DNA of 64,000 nt from Antitrichia curtipendula (Eukaryota > Streptophyta > Bryopsida > Hypnales > Leucodontaceae). Made by a program: the position numbers and the translations under genes. The notes beneath the pieces are model-generated. The model saw only the letters and a list, made by a program, of their open reading frames with translations, was not told where the DNA came from and searched no databases. Where the stretch lies: positions 2,542,001-2,606,000 of the forward strand of contig OX579633.1 of assembly GCA_951230915.1 (NCBI GenBank). Reading direction: 5' to 3'. Each line of letters starts with the position of its first letter. The stretch's first letter is position 1. This document shows, in pieces, positions 43,707 through 56,619 of this stretch.

Positions 43707-44127
43707 CTCATGCTAACAATACATTTTTAAAGCTACTAACAACATCAAGTTCGTATACATGAAAAATGAAAAATTGACACATGACACTACACCAAACATG
43801 AGTGTTTCAACCAATACAACTCTTACACTCTTATATTGTACTTAAGGCAACATTTAGAGTGCAATATTTTTTTTTGAAACATACTATCTTTGAGGGCCAC
43901 AACTAGGATAGATTTGACATCGCCACAACAATCCATGGACCTAATCCTTGTCATGAATAACTGGAGGGACAAACTCCATCCTCTTGAGCCAACATGAAGA
44001 GCCCCGCACGAGCAACATTAGCATGGGGAATTGGACTAGGAACCTCATGGATTCCATTAAAAGTCCCTACCATATGTTCATCACCCAAGGTAGTTTATGG
44101 TCATTTCGGACCAAAATGCATTATATA

Positions 44128-44676
44128 CGGTGACTCACAAAAGTAGTAAGCCACCATATAAATTGCTCTCATAAATTAAGAAATTAGAATAATGAAATGA
44201 AGTTTGAATATGTTGTTGTACAAAAGGGATTCTAACTTCATGTGTAATTTCACTTAGAATAGACTATATTTAGACCTATTATTACTTTACTAAAATTTCT
44301 ATGTAAAAAGAACTTTTTGTGATTTATGGAGTGAAAAAATTTTAAAACAAAATTTTGAGGTCAAGTTTCAATTAATAAGGTTTCAATCAATAAAGGAAAA
44401 AATTCAGGAACCTTGTAACATATGATTCTAATCAAGATGTACATTCTTCCTATAAAAAGAAATGAGACATTTTGACTTCTCACAAAAAATCTTTTTTTAC
44501 AAAGAAATTTCATTCAAGTAATAATAGGTCTAAATATAATCCGTTTCAGGTGAAATTACATATGAAGTTAGAATCCCTTTTGTACAACAACATATCCACA
44601 TTTCACTTCATAATTCCAATTTTTTCAATTTATGAGAGCAATTTTTATGGTGGCCTACTACTTTTGTGAGTCATTG
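44128..44676. mobile_element. Tc1/mariner-like fold-back element with TA target
   Basis: Flanked by TA (44126-44127 and 44677-44678). Left end CGGTGACTCACAAAAGTAGT, right end inverted CAATGACTCACAAAAGTAGT. The inverted arms are about 205 bp (44128-44332 with 44465-44676) at roughly 85-90% identity, around a loop of about 130 bp. The ends resemble Tc1-like termini and the TA duplication fits; no transposase inside. Confidence 0.75.
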
Positions 44677-44678
44677 TA

Positions 44679-45205
44679 TTGTTCAATGCCTCCGGCATTT
44701 CAAACCATATAAAATGCATTGGCTTCATTATTCACTATCCACATCAAAATGACGATGAAAATTGCGTTCAACAATGTTGTTTAAAACATGGATTTGTAGT
44801 AGTGGATGCTGCTAGTATATTTGCAAATGCAAGCCTTGAACGATTGCAATGCGAAGTGCGTAGTCATCTAGAACAAGTGGAAAGCATTGACATTGCCGTA
44901 ATTGTTTCCACAATCTAACTTCTGCAAGTTTTTGAAGATTGTGTGTACAATCACATGGCTACACTCTAGCAAATGAGAACAAATCATTGACAGAGCTGAT
45001 CACCAAGGAAACAACGTCGGCAACAAAAAGCAACAACCCCGTTGAAGTTGTCCACCTGAACATCACCTTGGGCGCCATCACTCTTGGTGCCTTGATCGAT
45101 TACAACAGAGCACTCAGTAAGGCAATGGAGGCACTGGAGTTCGACCACGGAGAGAAGGTTGAGCAGTTTGCAATGGGCGGCACTGGAGTTCGATCACCCT
45201 GCTAG
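44679..45205 (+). pseudogene. unrecognised gene remnant, GC-richer than surroundings
   Basis: Two adjacent frames, 44679-44918 (DDENCVQQCCLKHGFVVVDA...LEQVESIDIAVIV) and 44939-45205 (NNPVEVVHLNITLGAITLGA...YNRALSKAMEALEFDH), have protein-like composition and a clear GC rise after 45000. A 20-residue gap with a stop separates them; they could be two exons or one decayed frame. GGAGTTCGA.CACxxxG occurs twice near the end (45137 and 45185). I cannot name the family. The gene begins right at the edge of the Tc1-like element. Confidence 0.35.
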
Positions 45206-45468
45206 CTCACTACTACTAATCAGTTGCTAGCTTCCTGCCGTCTAAGCACTCCGAACCAAAATAAATATACAACTGCAACAACTTGTAATTTTCACTTTCC
45301 CGCTAACAATAGGAGCGTGGATTGATTAGATCTGAGATGAGGCTCTTGTACTGTACTTTAGAATTCACGAACTTCAATTCACATCAGGAACCTACACTAA
45401 TTAACCGAGCGAAGTTGAAACTAGCAATAGTTTTTCAAAATTTAAATTTGTTGGCAGGGTAGCTGACA

Positions 45469-45860
45469 ATGCCTTCCCAATTTTACCGACTGTCAGAATT
45501 TTCCCTCAAAGATGGTCGGGAAGATGGTGAAGCTACAGTGTCGCAGGAGATGCGGAAGACTCGGTCCGATTCGCCTTGCCCTCGTCGAAAATGGAACTTG
45601 GATCCTATTGGATCAGGTTTACCATATGCCGAGGGAGAGCATGCCTTCAGCCTTCCTTGTCAAAGGCACGTTTTCTAGTAGTGATTACAACTTGAAGCAT
45701 GACCTTGTTTACCAATGAGAGAGAGGGGGCGAGTCCCTTTTGCATCCTTGGAAAAGGGTCTCCACGTTGATCAAAATCGTCTTGTTCATGGCTCCTCCGC
45801 CAGACCCAAGACTTCCTTGAATTGATTGATGAGGCCGTCCTAGGCATCTAGCACAACATG
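45469..45860 (+). other. unrecognised GC-richer segment, possibly an exon remnant
   Basis: Two overlapping frames (45469-45678 and 45512-45718) are open; the second reads RCGRLGPIRLALVENGTWIL and LVKGTFSSSDYNLKHDL, which looks protein-like but matches nothing I know. It may belong to the same lost gene as 44679-45205. Confidence 0.25.
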
Positions 45861-48039
45861 ATACTGGACCTGCCCAAGATGAGGAGGACCATTGCTTGGT
45901 TGTATAATGTTGTCAGAGTTTGTTTTCAAAATATGGGTGAAACAATTTGTGACTTTTCTTTCCTCTTTTTAGAAGAGTTGACATTGCCAAAATGCATCCA
46001 AAAAATTATTCTGAAAAAAGGAGGGCATAGTTGAATGCTAAAAGAATGTTCATTGAGATGCTGCAAAAATGATGTTTCATTCATAACTTGAATGTAAGCA
46101 ACTTCGTTATTCTTTTGAAGATCGTAAGTTGCCCTACCTAGAAAAAATGAAATGAAAACTTGCCTTGGCTTAAAATGTCCTTTGAATTGTTTCTTTTGAA
46201 CACAAAATTGAAAATTGAAATAAAAACAAAAAATAATTTATTCCACTTTCATTGTATCTTAATCTTCAATTGTTAAAGTAGACATATACATTATGGACCC
46301 CTTTCTTAATTATTTATTTATCTACATCTATTTAATATTTTAATCCCTAAAATTAGTTAAATGTTGGACCCATGTAAACAAAGACACAATTGAAATATGG
46401 TTCATAATGAGTACATGCCTACCTTCACTTTTAAGCCCTTGAACTAAATGAATAATAAAATCACTTTCAAAATGATCTTCTTGTTGGCTTCAACTTTTGG
46501 TCCCAAAATTATCTTCATGTTGCACTTTGTGGCATTGAAATTGGTCAAATTTGACTCTTGATTGCTATATGGGACGAGCAAAACAACTCCAAAGAATCAT
46601 CAATCAAAAACCAAATGAAATGACTGAAGGGCTCAATCAACACTGTCTATTTTTATACTTTGCGTCTCTTTGAGTGTTGCTCAATTAAAGGAGATGAAAC
46701 TTTGGGAGGTGGTATAGAGGTCCACATATGGTCTTGGGCCCGTATACTAACTACACACAAAATGACATCTCATAATCAACAATTAAGTGTCTATTGGTGC
46801 TTTTTGAAAATGCCTCCAAAATTGCACTTTCCAATATTCCAAAACTACACGAAAAGGATTCCAAAATTCAAAGTGTTAAAGGTGCTAAGAGTGCACCAAA
46901 TTCTACTTACAACGCAAAATGGATTTTTTCAATGTTATTTTTAGCCTTAATTCAAAACATTTTGTCCAACAAAAGATCATTTGGGGATGAAGGGAATAAT
47001 GAATATAATTATTATTGATTCATATATAGAACATTTTCATTTCTTTTCATTGATATATTACAAAAAAATCTTGGAATGTCCTCAATGGATATTGATTGAA
47101 TGAAGTGCACTTTTCAATACACACCATCCATTGAGTACACATGAATTAATTCCTAAGCATTTCAACACTAATATTCATGATTATGATGAACAAATTAAAT
47201 GTAAGTTGTTCACCAATGTTATGTCCAAATTCTTCATCATTCATCCCTAGCAATTCTTTGAATCTTTAAAAGACAACCTTTCTTTATGACCAATTTGATG
47301 ACATCAAGGTAAATAATACTTCCTTTGTCGCATAATATTATCCATATTTTGTAGTAGTGAAAGTATTAGAGATTTGACAATGATTTTTAATGCATGTTGC
47401 TATTAAATGCTTCTATAGTGAATGTATTGTACAATGTACTCTCTCAAGTGCAAAATAAGTGAATGTGGCTATCAATAGCAATTAAGGAAAGATTTGAAAG
47501 TTGGTAATTAAGCTATGTCCAAGCATAGTGTTATGAACCAATTTCCATTTGCCTCTATCTCCTTCAACATCTTATTGCCTTCATATGCTTTAGAATAGCT
47601 TAGAATTCCATAGTCCAATGTCTTTTGGTTCAGTGTCTTCTGTATTCTTTAAAAAGTCCAATGTCTTCTGGTCTTTGATCTAGTCAACTTCAAACTGATA
47701 TTAAATTTTTATATTTATAATTTTTTTTAATAGAATGGATAATAAATTAGATTTCTTGTGCTTTAGTTTGTCACTCAATGTCAAAGACAAAAGAATTCAT
47801 CTTCAATTCTAAAATTAATTCTAAAGTACATTGCTAAAATAAACAAATAATACAGGACAAATATCCTCCAAAGGAATAGTATTATGAGATGGAGAAAGTA
47901 CATTGGTACAAAGATATAAGCAAAAATGTGCAAAATATGGTTAAGTATTATCCTTTTAAAGGTTCACACATCTCCAAAGTGGATGCACTTTAGTCAATCT
48001 TGATTGTAACTTTCAAAATAACTATTTTTGCTAGGTGAC
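45861..48039. other. no gene seen; contains repeat F copy 2 (46440-46780, inverted)
   Basis: F2 shares GGGCTCAATCAA, GAGATGAAACTTTGGGAGGT and GCACTTTGTGGCATTGAAATTG with F1 at 4249-4640. The rest is AT-rich without supported features. Confidence 0.45.
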
Positions 48040-48116
48040 TTAACTTCTAAAGTCTCAAAGCTATTTTTTTGTCAAAAACAACTAAATATTGTTAGTTCTG
48101 CTATATTCATTCAAAT

Positions 48117-48125
48117 AAATAAATA

Positions 48126-48163
<38 letters not shown>

Positions 48164-48200
48164 ATTATTTTTATTTTATTTTTTTATTTTTTTATTTTTT
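48117..48200. repeat. AT-rich microsatellite
   Basis: (AAAT)n, then about 12 AT dinucleotides, then TTATT/TTTTTATT runs, lying inside D3. Confidence 0.9.
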
Positions 48201-48770
48201 TAATAATCTAACCATAGGATCTTGTACTTCACTTGTCTTAAATCATGTGATAAAAATTTCATAAAGTTTGACTATACAAAATAGAAGATATTCTCATTCA
48301 AAATTAGAAATAATTAAATTTTGAATACTAGTCTGCAACTTTAGGTGACTTTGACCACCATTTGTGGAAAAAATTTGCACTACAAATTTTGAATATACAT
48401 TTGCATTAGAGAAATTATGAGGCCTCTAGAGAGGGCTGCTCCGTAGCCCTTCTAAGACCCCAAAGTTTAGTTTTTTTTTGGCTTAAAAATTCTTTTTCCC
48501 CTACACCCACTTACCTTCCATCAGGTTATTGTATCACTGTCACCAATTCAAAATCCAAGTGCAAATATTTAATAATCAGGGTTTAGGGATTATAATTCAT
48601 TCTAATGCTGATTTTTAAATAATTTAAATTAATATGCACCTTGCACACTAAATAAGTTGTGGAAAAACAAGCAAATGTCAAAAAATTTACAATAGCCATC
48701 TACTATCCAATTATTTTGGTATAGTAATGTGATGTACATACTTCATGGACATTTAAGAGATTGAAGATGT

Positions 48771-49333
48771 GAAGAGAAGCACTTTATACAAGTTGCGTAG
48801 TAGTAGTTAGCACAATCCATGTGGGATATGTATATTAAGCTTAATAGGAGCTCAATTGTTCATAGTTAAGTTAAAATAAGAATTGTTTTCAAAGTCAAAT
48901 TTCAAACTTCATTTAGACATAGTAGAATGAAAATTTTCAAACAATATTGAACTATAAAAAATTGGGTAATTAAGTTAAATTTTATGTTTAAAAATCGATT
49001 TGAGGTTTAGAGCCTCCAAATAGAAGTTATGTCCAAAAAATTGGCCCTTCCAACCCCTCTCTGAAATTTGGCCATAACTTTTAAATAGAGTCTTCAAATA
49101 TCAAATGGATTTTTGGAGAGGAAATTTAATTTGATTCTCCGCATTAACTTAGTTCAAAGTTGTTTGAAACTTTTGATTCTACTATGCTTAAATGAGGTTT
49201 GAAATTTGACTTTGAGCACAATTCTTATTTTAACTTAACTATGAGTAGTTGAGCTCCTATTACACCAAAATTACATATCCCACATGGATTGTGCTAACTA
49301 CTACTACCCAACTTGTATAAAGTGCTTCTCTTC
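48771..49333. mobile_element. fold-back element with 175-bp inverted arms, inside D3
   Basis: Left arm from GAAGAGAAGCACTTTATAC pairs with the right arm ending GTATAAAGTGCTTCTCTTC; both carry GTAGTAGTTAGCACAATCC and AAGTTAAAATAAGAATTG. About 90% identity over 175 bp, loop about 210 bp. No target duplication identified, so superfamily unassigned. Confidence 0.65.
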
Positions 49334-50924
49334 TCAACTTTTAATATGCTATATTGGGTGACCTGTAAAGCTAGTTAGGGAAATTTAGATTTTTATAATT
49401 TCTGGCAACTAGCATTAAAAGCCACTTCACTTTGCTTAAATTTACATAATTTGTTCATTTGCCAATTAATCACCGTGCACTTTGGTAAAGGTGAATATGA
49501 AACAGAACTTTGCCATAGGCTAATTGTGAAGTCATGGCGTCCTTTCCAAAAGTCAGAGCATCTGACCACCAACTGTAGCTATATTTATCAAGGAGCCTAT
49601 TTTCAAGTAATAGACAGGTTTGGTTGCTTCCTGGCGGCCTTCTTGAGGCCTAATTTTCTCTCTAAAGTTTGTGTTGAAAAATTGAGTTGAAAATCTAGGA
49701 ATTAAAAAAAACTAAAAAAATTTGATTTTTATTCTTTAGAAGACTGTTAAGTAGAAGTTAGTCCAAGATCAGAAGAGAAAACAAATTGTTAATACCTCTA
49801 AGATGAGATTGAAACACTATAATTCCAATGGTGAGATTGTTTTAGCAAGCAAAATTAACTTTGCCAAAGGATATTCTTAAAAATATTGTGAAAATTGCAT
49901 TAAAAAAAGAATCCTATAAGTTATTATGTTGAGAAGATGCTCTAATTGCTTGAAAAATAAGATTGTCCATAACTTTTACATAACAAATCCAAATGGAAAG
50001 AATTGAAGCTTCTTATATAGATAAAATTACAATCTTTAAGACACTAATTTTTAAAATTAAATTCTTTTGTGTGTGTCAAGAGATTTTTGCCTGCTGCACC
50101 AAAATGACCTTTTATGCCATAAATTTTATTCCTGGGCACCCATTGAAATAAAGTTATCTTCCTAGAAAGCTAATGTGTGTTTTCTATCTTCACAAAAAGT
50201 TTAAAAAAATCATTATGAATATTGAGGCCCTAGGAGGCTGTCCAAAATCCATTTTGTCCTTTGAGGTTTTTTCCTTTGGATTTTCTTCTTAAAATAAATT
50301 CTAAATTTAAATTCTAGATTTAAAAAAAAATTCATTCTAACTTTCATTTATGATAAAAAAATTCAAACTATTCTAATATACATTATAATTGATATAATTG
50401 ATTTCCACCATTTATTTTCAAAAATTAAAATTATTTTATTTTCCATAAATTTAAAAAAAAAATCAGCATCAATAAATAAAAATACATTTTTCACATGTGA
50501 AAAATATCAAATTTTGATATATTAATTATGTGACAGGATTAAATTAGCTCAATAGTGGAATTTGACTAAAAGGTCATCAGCAAGGGTGATTTGGTTGTAC
50601 AAAATGAAAATGAAAACTCATAAACCTTCACACCATTTTGCATTGCTACGTATTCCTCTTACAAAATTTCATATCAATTGGAATATTTTTGCTACATTTA
50701 CTAATTTTTTTTCCACTTTTTGCTACAAAATTATAACAAAGACAAAGACATTTTTCCATGACACAAATTGAAATTTTCATACTAATAGACAATTCATCAT
50801 GCCATATAATAAAAGTGTAAGATTGATATTTGAACAAAATTTAACATGCTAAATTTAGCTCTCAAATATGATATTTGATCATATTGCAATGGATTCGGTC
50901 CTTTACGGGTTCACTCCTAAACCG

Positions 50925-51200
50925 ACATTCACTTGCCTAGAGTTCAATCCTAGGGAGAATAAAATATCTCCTTGAAACAATGTACGCGTCATTTTTATTG
51001 CTTGTCCAAAGTTCATATGGTCATGACATGTGAAAGTGAATAGTGAAAGGTATTTCGACTTTACACCCGAAATTGAAAGCTTGACGTGCCATATTCTCTA
51101 TTGAAGTGGGTCCGTTGCGTTGAAACACTTCAAGAGAATACAACAAACTCTTTTTGTCAACGATTCTTTCAAAACCAAGCCCAAGGATGTCGTCCAAGGA
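50925..51200 (-). repeat. interspersed repeat J, copy 2
   Basis: Similar to 12236-12520 (ATCTCCTTGAAACAATGT, CTTGTCCAAAGTTC, GCCATATTCTCTATTGAAGTGGGT, AACTCTTTTTGTCAACGATT). The minus-strand frame gives NMARQAFNFGCKVE against NMACQALYLGCKVK in copy 1, hinting at former coding function; family not recognised. Confidence 0.5.
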
Positions 51201-52562
51201 TGAAGGCAATGAAGCATCCCCTTTTCCTGGTACCACGGGCACTCATCAATGAAGACTCACCCACTATTCATCCAAAGTACAGCGCAGTGCCCGGTATTCT
51301 GATGAACAGTTCCTTGCCTTTGACTTATATTCCATAAAATAATGCAACGGAGCTCCAGAATCCACAGAGAACATTTGATTCCTTTCCCCTTCTTTTGCTC
51401 CAGGATTCAGCTACTCGTACAGTACAGCGGCGTATCCAACACCAAAGACTCCGTCCACTCTATTATTTTTCATCCATCCAAAATAAGAACATTCATTCGT
51501 CTCCCGTCACTGGCTGGGAGTTGCCGGTGCATTTGTGTACAGTTTTATTGCAATAAACTTTTCATCATAAAAATGATGAACAAGCCACTATTCTATTCCC
51601 CTATTGCACATTGTAGCACCGACTCATTTCTGGAGTTACCCATTGAAGGACGGACCCTATCACCACAATTGTGAGCCAAAAAAATGATCTAGTTATTGAA
51701 TGAATAGGTGCATTTTTCTTTTCTAAGGTATCATGAGAGTCATTGATCAAGACATTTTGAGTCACATGTAAGGTGGACAACCTCTTTCCGACCACTACCT
51801 ATTTTTGCTAGTTAGACTGCTTTGTTTCCGATCAGTTGTGGTTTAGGATGACAGCTCATGTGGTTAGGTTACAGCTCATGCAGAATAAATGTGGGGGAGG
51901 TGTACATTGAAAACATACAATGATCACAAGATGTACACTGGAAGCCACAATTATCACCTACATCAAAGCGTGGTCAATTTTGTAATCAGCCTATGGTTAG
52001 AAATGTGGTGCCCTGTATAACAAGAATGGGTTGAACGGAATCTTCATGAAAAAAAATTCATAAATATTTTGTTTTTTAAGGGGAAAAAAATAAAATAAAA
52101 TTTTGGAACCCTCCTCAAATCTATTTCTCCACAAGGGGGGATTTTTCCCCTCACCAAATGCATACTGGAAATACAGTCAATTGCTGAAGTGGTCAGAATG
52201 AGATTGGCTACCTTAGTGCTGTAAGTCAAGGGTGACTTCTCAAACGGACTTTGACACATTCATTGAAGATGTAGATTCTATCAATGTGAAGCCACTTCAT
52301 CACATTTTACGTGAACAATTTCAACAAAGTGATCATAAATGAAGGGTTCCTTTCTGGAAATTGGCAAGCATGGCTTTGAATGAGAAGTTGTTTGAAAGAA
52401 ACTTCACTTAAAGGTACACACACTTTGGTCTTCATGCAAGAATTTGCATGGACTCAAGGGAACTTAGTGTGGAATCTGGGACATTTCTTTGAGCACAAAC
52501 CAGGTTCTTTCTCAGCAGGGTGATTGTTCACAAAAAACGAAGCATCCTGGGTAGGAGTTATT
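51201..52562. other. no gene seen
   Basis: Moderate GC around 51200-51660 with open frames on both strands but no domain. Remaining sequence unremarkable up to A3. Confidence 0.35.
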
Positions 52563-53494
52563 TTAACCCCTAAAGGACCAGACTGTTGTTTTTGGTATTA
52601 TAATTTTTTGGGGCAGGTACTTGTGAGTGGAGATTTGGTTTATTTTGGCCCAAATTTTAATAGAAGGTCTGGACGAGGAGTATCTTTTAGTGTGTCAAAT
52701 TTCAAGACATTTGGAATACGAGGCAAAAGTTATTAAGCAATATGTTGTTTGCATGTCAACTCGGGCAGTTTGGGCAGCTCTAAAAAAATCACTTTTTTCA
52801 AAAGTTAAAATTTAAAATTGGTTTATTATATTTATTTATGTATGGAGAGATTTGAATCATTCCATTTCAATAAGTGAGTCAAAAGTTATGAGGATTTTTA
52901 GTTTGTGGGCAGTTTTAGACTTTCTACTCTAAAATAAATTTTGAAGCCCTATATTTAATTCAGTTTTCAATATTTTTGGAAAAAAATAAGTTGATAGAAT
53001 GTAGATTGTTTATTTCAACATTTCAACCATTGGGATTGGTGTTTTTCAATTTTATAAATAAATTATTAATAATTTAGTATTTTGCATCATTCCCTACTTC
53101 ATTCTACTTACTAATTTTTTTCTATATGTTAAACAATTCCAAATGATTTGAAAATTTTCAAGAATGTAGACAACTTGTCATTATCAAAGAAAGTCCAAAG
53201 TTACAATCATTTTGTCTTTTTTTTCATGCAAATTTGACCTACTGAACTGCAGCTGCCCGGATTTCAGCAGGGTCAAAAAATGGCACTTTTGCAAGTTCAA
53301 ACACTAAGATCTTGCAATCCACACGGTGGATTCTTTTGAAATTTTTTCCACGTCTTCTTAAACTACTATACTACAAGATCCTACGGTTAAATGAATTCAA
53401 AAAAAAAAAATTTCAAAAATTTGATATTTGTACTAAACATGACAGTTTTGGAGCGTTTTTAATGAAAACATAGTCAAGGAACTTTAGGGGTTAA
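52563..53494 (+). mobile_element. TTAA-flanked non-autonomous element, family A copy 3 (A3)
   Basis: Starts TTAACCCCTAAAGGACCA and ends AAGGAACTTTAGGGGTTAA; 932 bp with the cleanest ends of family A (inverted ends agree over TTAACCCCTAAAG). Internal landmarks as in A1 and A2, including GCAGCTGCCCGG and AAGATCCTACGG. Confidence 0.88.
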
Positions 53495-56400
53495 AAGTGG
53501 CATGATTTTGGTCAAAATCACATTTAGTGCACTGTATGGTACTTCCAAGCTAGTCCTATAGAACAGTACACTATACCCCCAAAACACCCTAAATGAGGTT
53601 TTTGCATGGTTTCCAGTGCAGGACACTAAAACCGTCCCATGAACCCTGAATTCCGTCGACACAAAATAGGGGGGCAAGATTTTACATTTACCCTGGAGAA
53701 CCTGAGTTTTCACCTTGCCGGTCCCACTTCGCAAGGGGGTTATCGTCCTCCATTTCTCCAGTACCCCAAAACTTGTCGTTTGCACACGTGATTCCACAGT
53801 GGGACCCATTATCCCAACTGGAGAACTGGTTTATTATTTGAGTATTGTTTTTTCCTGTGGCAGGGGTTATCCTATTCCAAATCCCTACCTGACTCTATTT
53901 CATTCATCTCAAAAAACAAAAAACAAAAAAACCCCAACAAATCGATACCTGACAGATCCAAACATGAAAACAAGACCCTCATCTAAACTTACACCAGCAC
54001 CCCTGACAGCTCCAACATGAAAACATGCCCCTGGCTCGTAAGTTAATGATATACGTTACCAGCACCTGACAAAACCACTTCCTGTATTATTCACAAACAA
54101 TAAATGTGTGAGTCAAGTGTTTATATCAAATCGCCATCAATTCAAAAATGCAAGTCAAGTTTTCCTCCAATATTTGTCAATTATCCACAGCAGTACCTCA
54201 GGTACATGTGCACGCACATGTGAAAAAGGAAATACCCCCAAGTACCCCAACTGTAAACTCAGTCTGCTTTTGTAACAGTTACCACGCACTTTTCTGGCTG
54301 CTGCGAGGGCAGCACCACCAGAGTTGTCCACCACACACACAGAGGTCGAGACTTGAGAGCTAATTGGGAACCTCTTCAATGCTCCTCCTCACAAACACTC
54401 CACTGTTCCAGTCATTGGGTAAACACTTATGATATTCTATGGGTACGCTATTGAACATCATGGGCATTATTTATCAGGTCCTCAAAGTCATCGGATTTGT
54501 TGTACTCCCCCCGAGAACTAAAAACTCCTGCTGGAATCATTCCAAATCCTCCAAGCGGACTGTACTGTGCTGTACAGTACTACTGTAGTGGGGGTCGCGC
54601 CCAACGTCCCAACATTCAACTCTCTTATCAACCCAAAAGTCCAGCACCGTGTGGCCTTCCTATAGGAAGCGAGACAAGCCTATTACCATGCAAAACTAGC
54701 GATTTGGGTTTAGGGTAGCGAAATTAGGTTGCCCCTTGCTAATTTCTCAATATTCTACACTATATGAATATGTATTGTTACTGTAGAAGGACGTAGTGAT
54801 GCATGAACCATGTCTATTGTTGCATGGGTGGTTGGTGCACTAGTTCATGGTCCCAAGTTTAGAGAGTCACATGCGCCTCCATGTGGATGAGCGGTGAATT
54901 GTGAGGTAACTTCTTTAGGATAAGGCAACCTAATTGTTAAAGAGACATGATTTCAATTATTTATTGTAGCAGTCCAAATATCTTGGGGTTGGGGTGAATT
55001 CCAAGAAGGGCACGCATTTTAAAGAGGTGTGTGTGTGCGTGTGTGCGTGTGTGCGTGCTTGTTTCATGAATCAAATCCAAGTAGAATGATTGTTTTTTTT
55101 TTATTAAAATTGTAAATTTTGTAAACTACTAAAGTAGGGCGCCTTGCAATTACAAAACCATTTGTAGAGTGAAGTCATGCATGAACATCCTATTAAAAAC
55201 AACCCATAATCGCTCTCCCATATATTTAATGGTATTTAAGTGTTCACCATTGAAGGATTGACATGTTTAATGTTGGCATTAATGCAATGGGTTTTGTTTT
55301 TTTTCTAGAAAATGAATGGATTTAAATGATTTTTTGAACAAAATTGGGGGCAAAAGTAGGATGATGGAATTAGGTGGTGAAAGGAAATGGGTTGGTCTAC
55401 TTTATTCCAAATAAATAGCAATTGAAAACTTTGGTCATTGCTTGGGGTGCTTCCAACTACCATGGGTCCTAACATTTTTTTTTGCATAATTAGCTAAAGA
55501 TGCTAAAGACACTACTAAAACAACTCAATATTGAAATTTATCAATGTGGTATTCACATTGTTTTAGTGATAAAGTTTACATATCAAGTTGCACACAAAGG
55601 TGACAATAGTCATCTTATATCCTACAATAAGATAGGCATGCCCCAAACCATCTTTTCTCCAATTGCATTCCCTATTACACTTGTGTAATTTATTTTTATT
55701 AATATATTATGCAATTGTAGATTAGAAATATAATTGGGAAACATCCAAAACACTATTATTGTAAAGACCTAAGAATACATGAAGATGTGCCTTTGTGTGA
55801 TCTCAAGAAGTTAGTTTAATCATCTTTTGGTAGAAGAAACTATACTCCTAGTATCACGTTAGATGAGATTTGGGGGTTCTAAAGGATTGTGAGTTCCCAG
55901 ATGATTAGGAATGTGGGAACTATGCCAAATCAGCCCCAAATTAGTAGTTTGATGTGACAAAACTATTGCCACGTCAGATAATAATATTTAATTAATTTTA
56001 ATAAATATTTTTTTATTTTTTAAAATTTTGGGCAGTAGTGGCTGGTTTCCAGCATTGGAGACATGCCCGAAATGGCCTTTCAATGGAGATGAAAAACATC
56101 TTATGATAAGGTAAAACAGTCCATTATAGTCAGAATTAGGAGTTTGACCTTATGTGGTTGTTGAAAATTTTCACTTTTTCTCCCATAGTAGTATAAGTGT
56201 AAGAAAAGAGCAATTGAAATTATGTTTTTTTGACAAAGTATAAATTTGTTATGAATTTTTGAAGTGTTCAATGCATCATGGCCCAAAAGAGTATGTAGAC
56301 TACCTTAGAACCAACAAAATTTGAATCCATCATGCTCATTTTGCTCACCTAAGTCATAGTATTTTCTAACATGGGAGGCCTAAAAAATAAATTTTTACAA

Positions 56401-56610
56401 TGAATTCACACTAAAAAGTTGGAAGTTCCTACTGAAGTCACTAATTACTCCATTGTTGTCATGTAAGACATGCATTGAAGCCAAAATCTCACAAACTGAC
56501 CCCCCCCATAATAGGATCATTCCCTAGGTGTCCACTATAGGTCATTTGACCACAATGGACTGTTCTACCTTACCTAGTTCGAGGACCCTCTGTTTTCACC
56601 TAATGAATAA
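53495..56610. other. no gene seen; GC-richer to 54700, then AT-rich, GT microsatellite at 55026-55061
   Basis: 53500-54700 has near-balanced base composition, but open frames such as 53474-53809 (minus) and 53715-54020 lack any domain. 54716-54790 repeats a piece of 39255-39340. The GT/GC tract at 55026-55061 reads (GTGTGTGC)n. Confidence 0.4.
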
Positions 56611-56619
56611 TGTTATGTA

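Larger units (their letters stand above)
48040..50266 (-). mobile_element. TTAA-type element, family D copy 3 (D3), interrupted
   Basis: Starts TTAACTTCTAAAGTCTCAAAG and ends CCAAAATCCATTTTGTCCTTTGAGG, in the orientation of D1. The two D-like parts, 48040-about 48420 and about 49655-50266, flank an insertion of roughly 1.2 kb that includes the fold-back 48771-49333. The second part follows D1 closely (GTTAAGTAGAAG, GATGCTCTAATTGC, CATAACAAATCCAAATGGAA). The final TTAA is lost. Confidence 0.65.
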
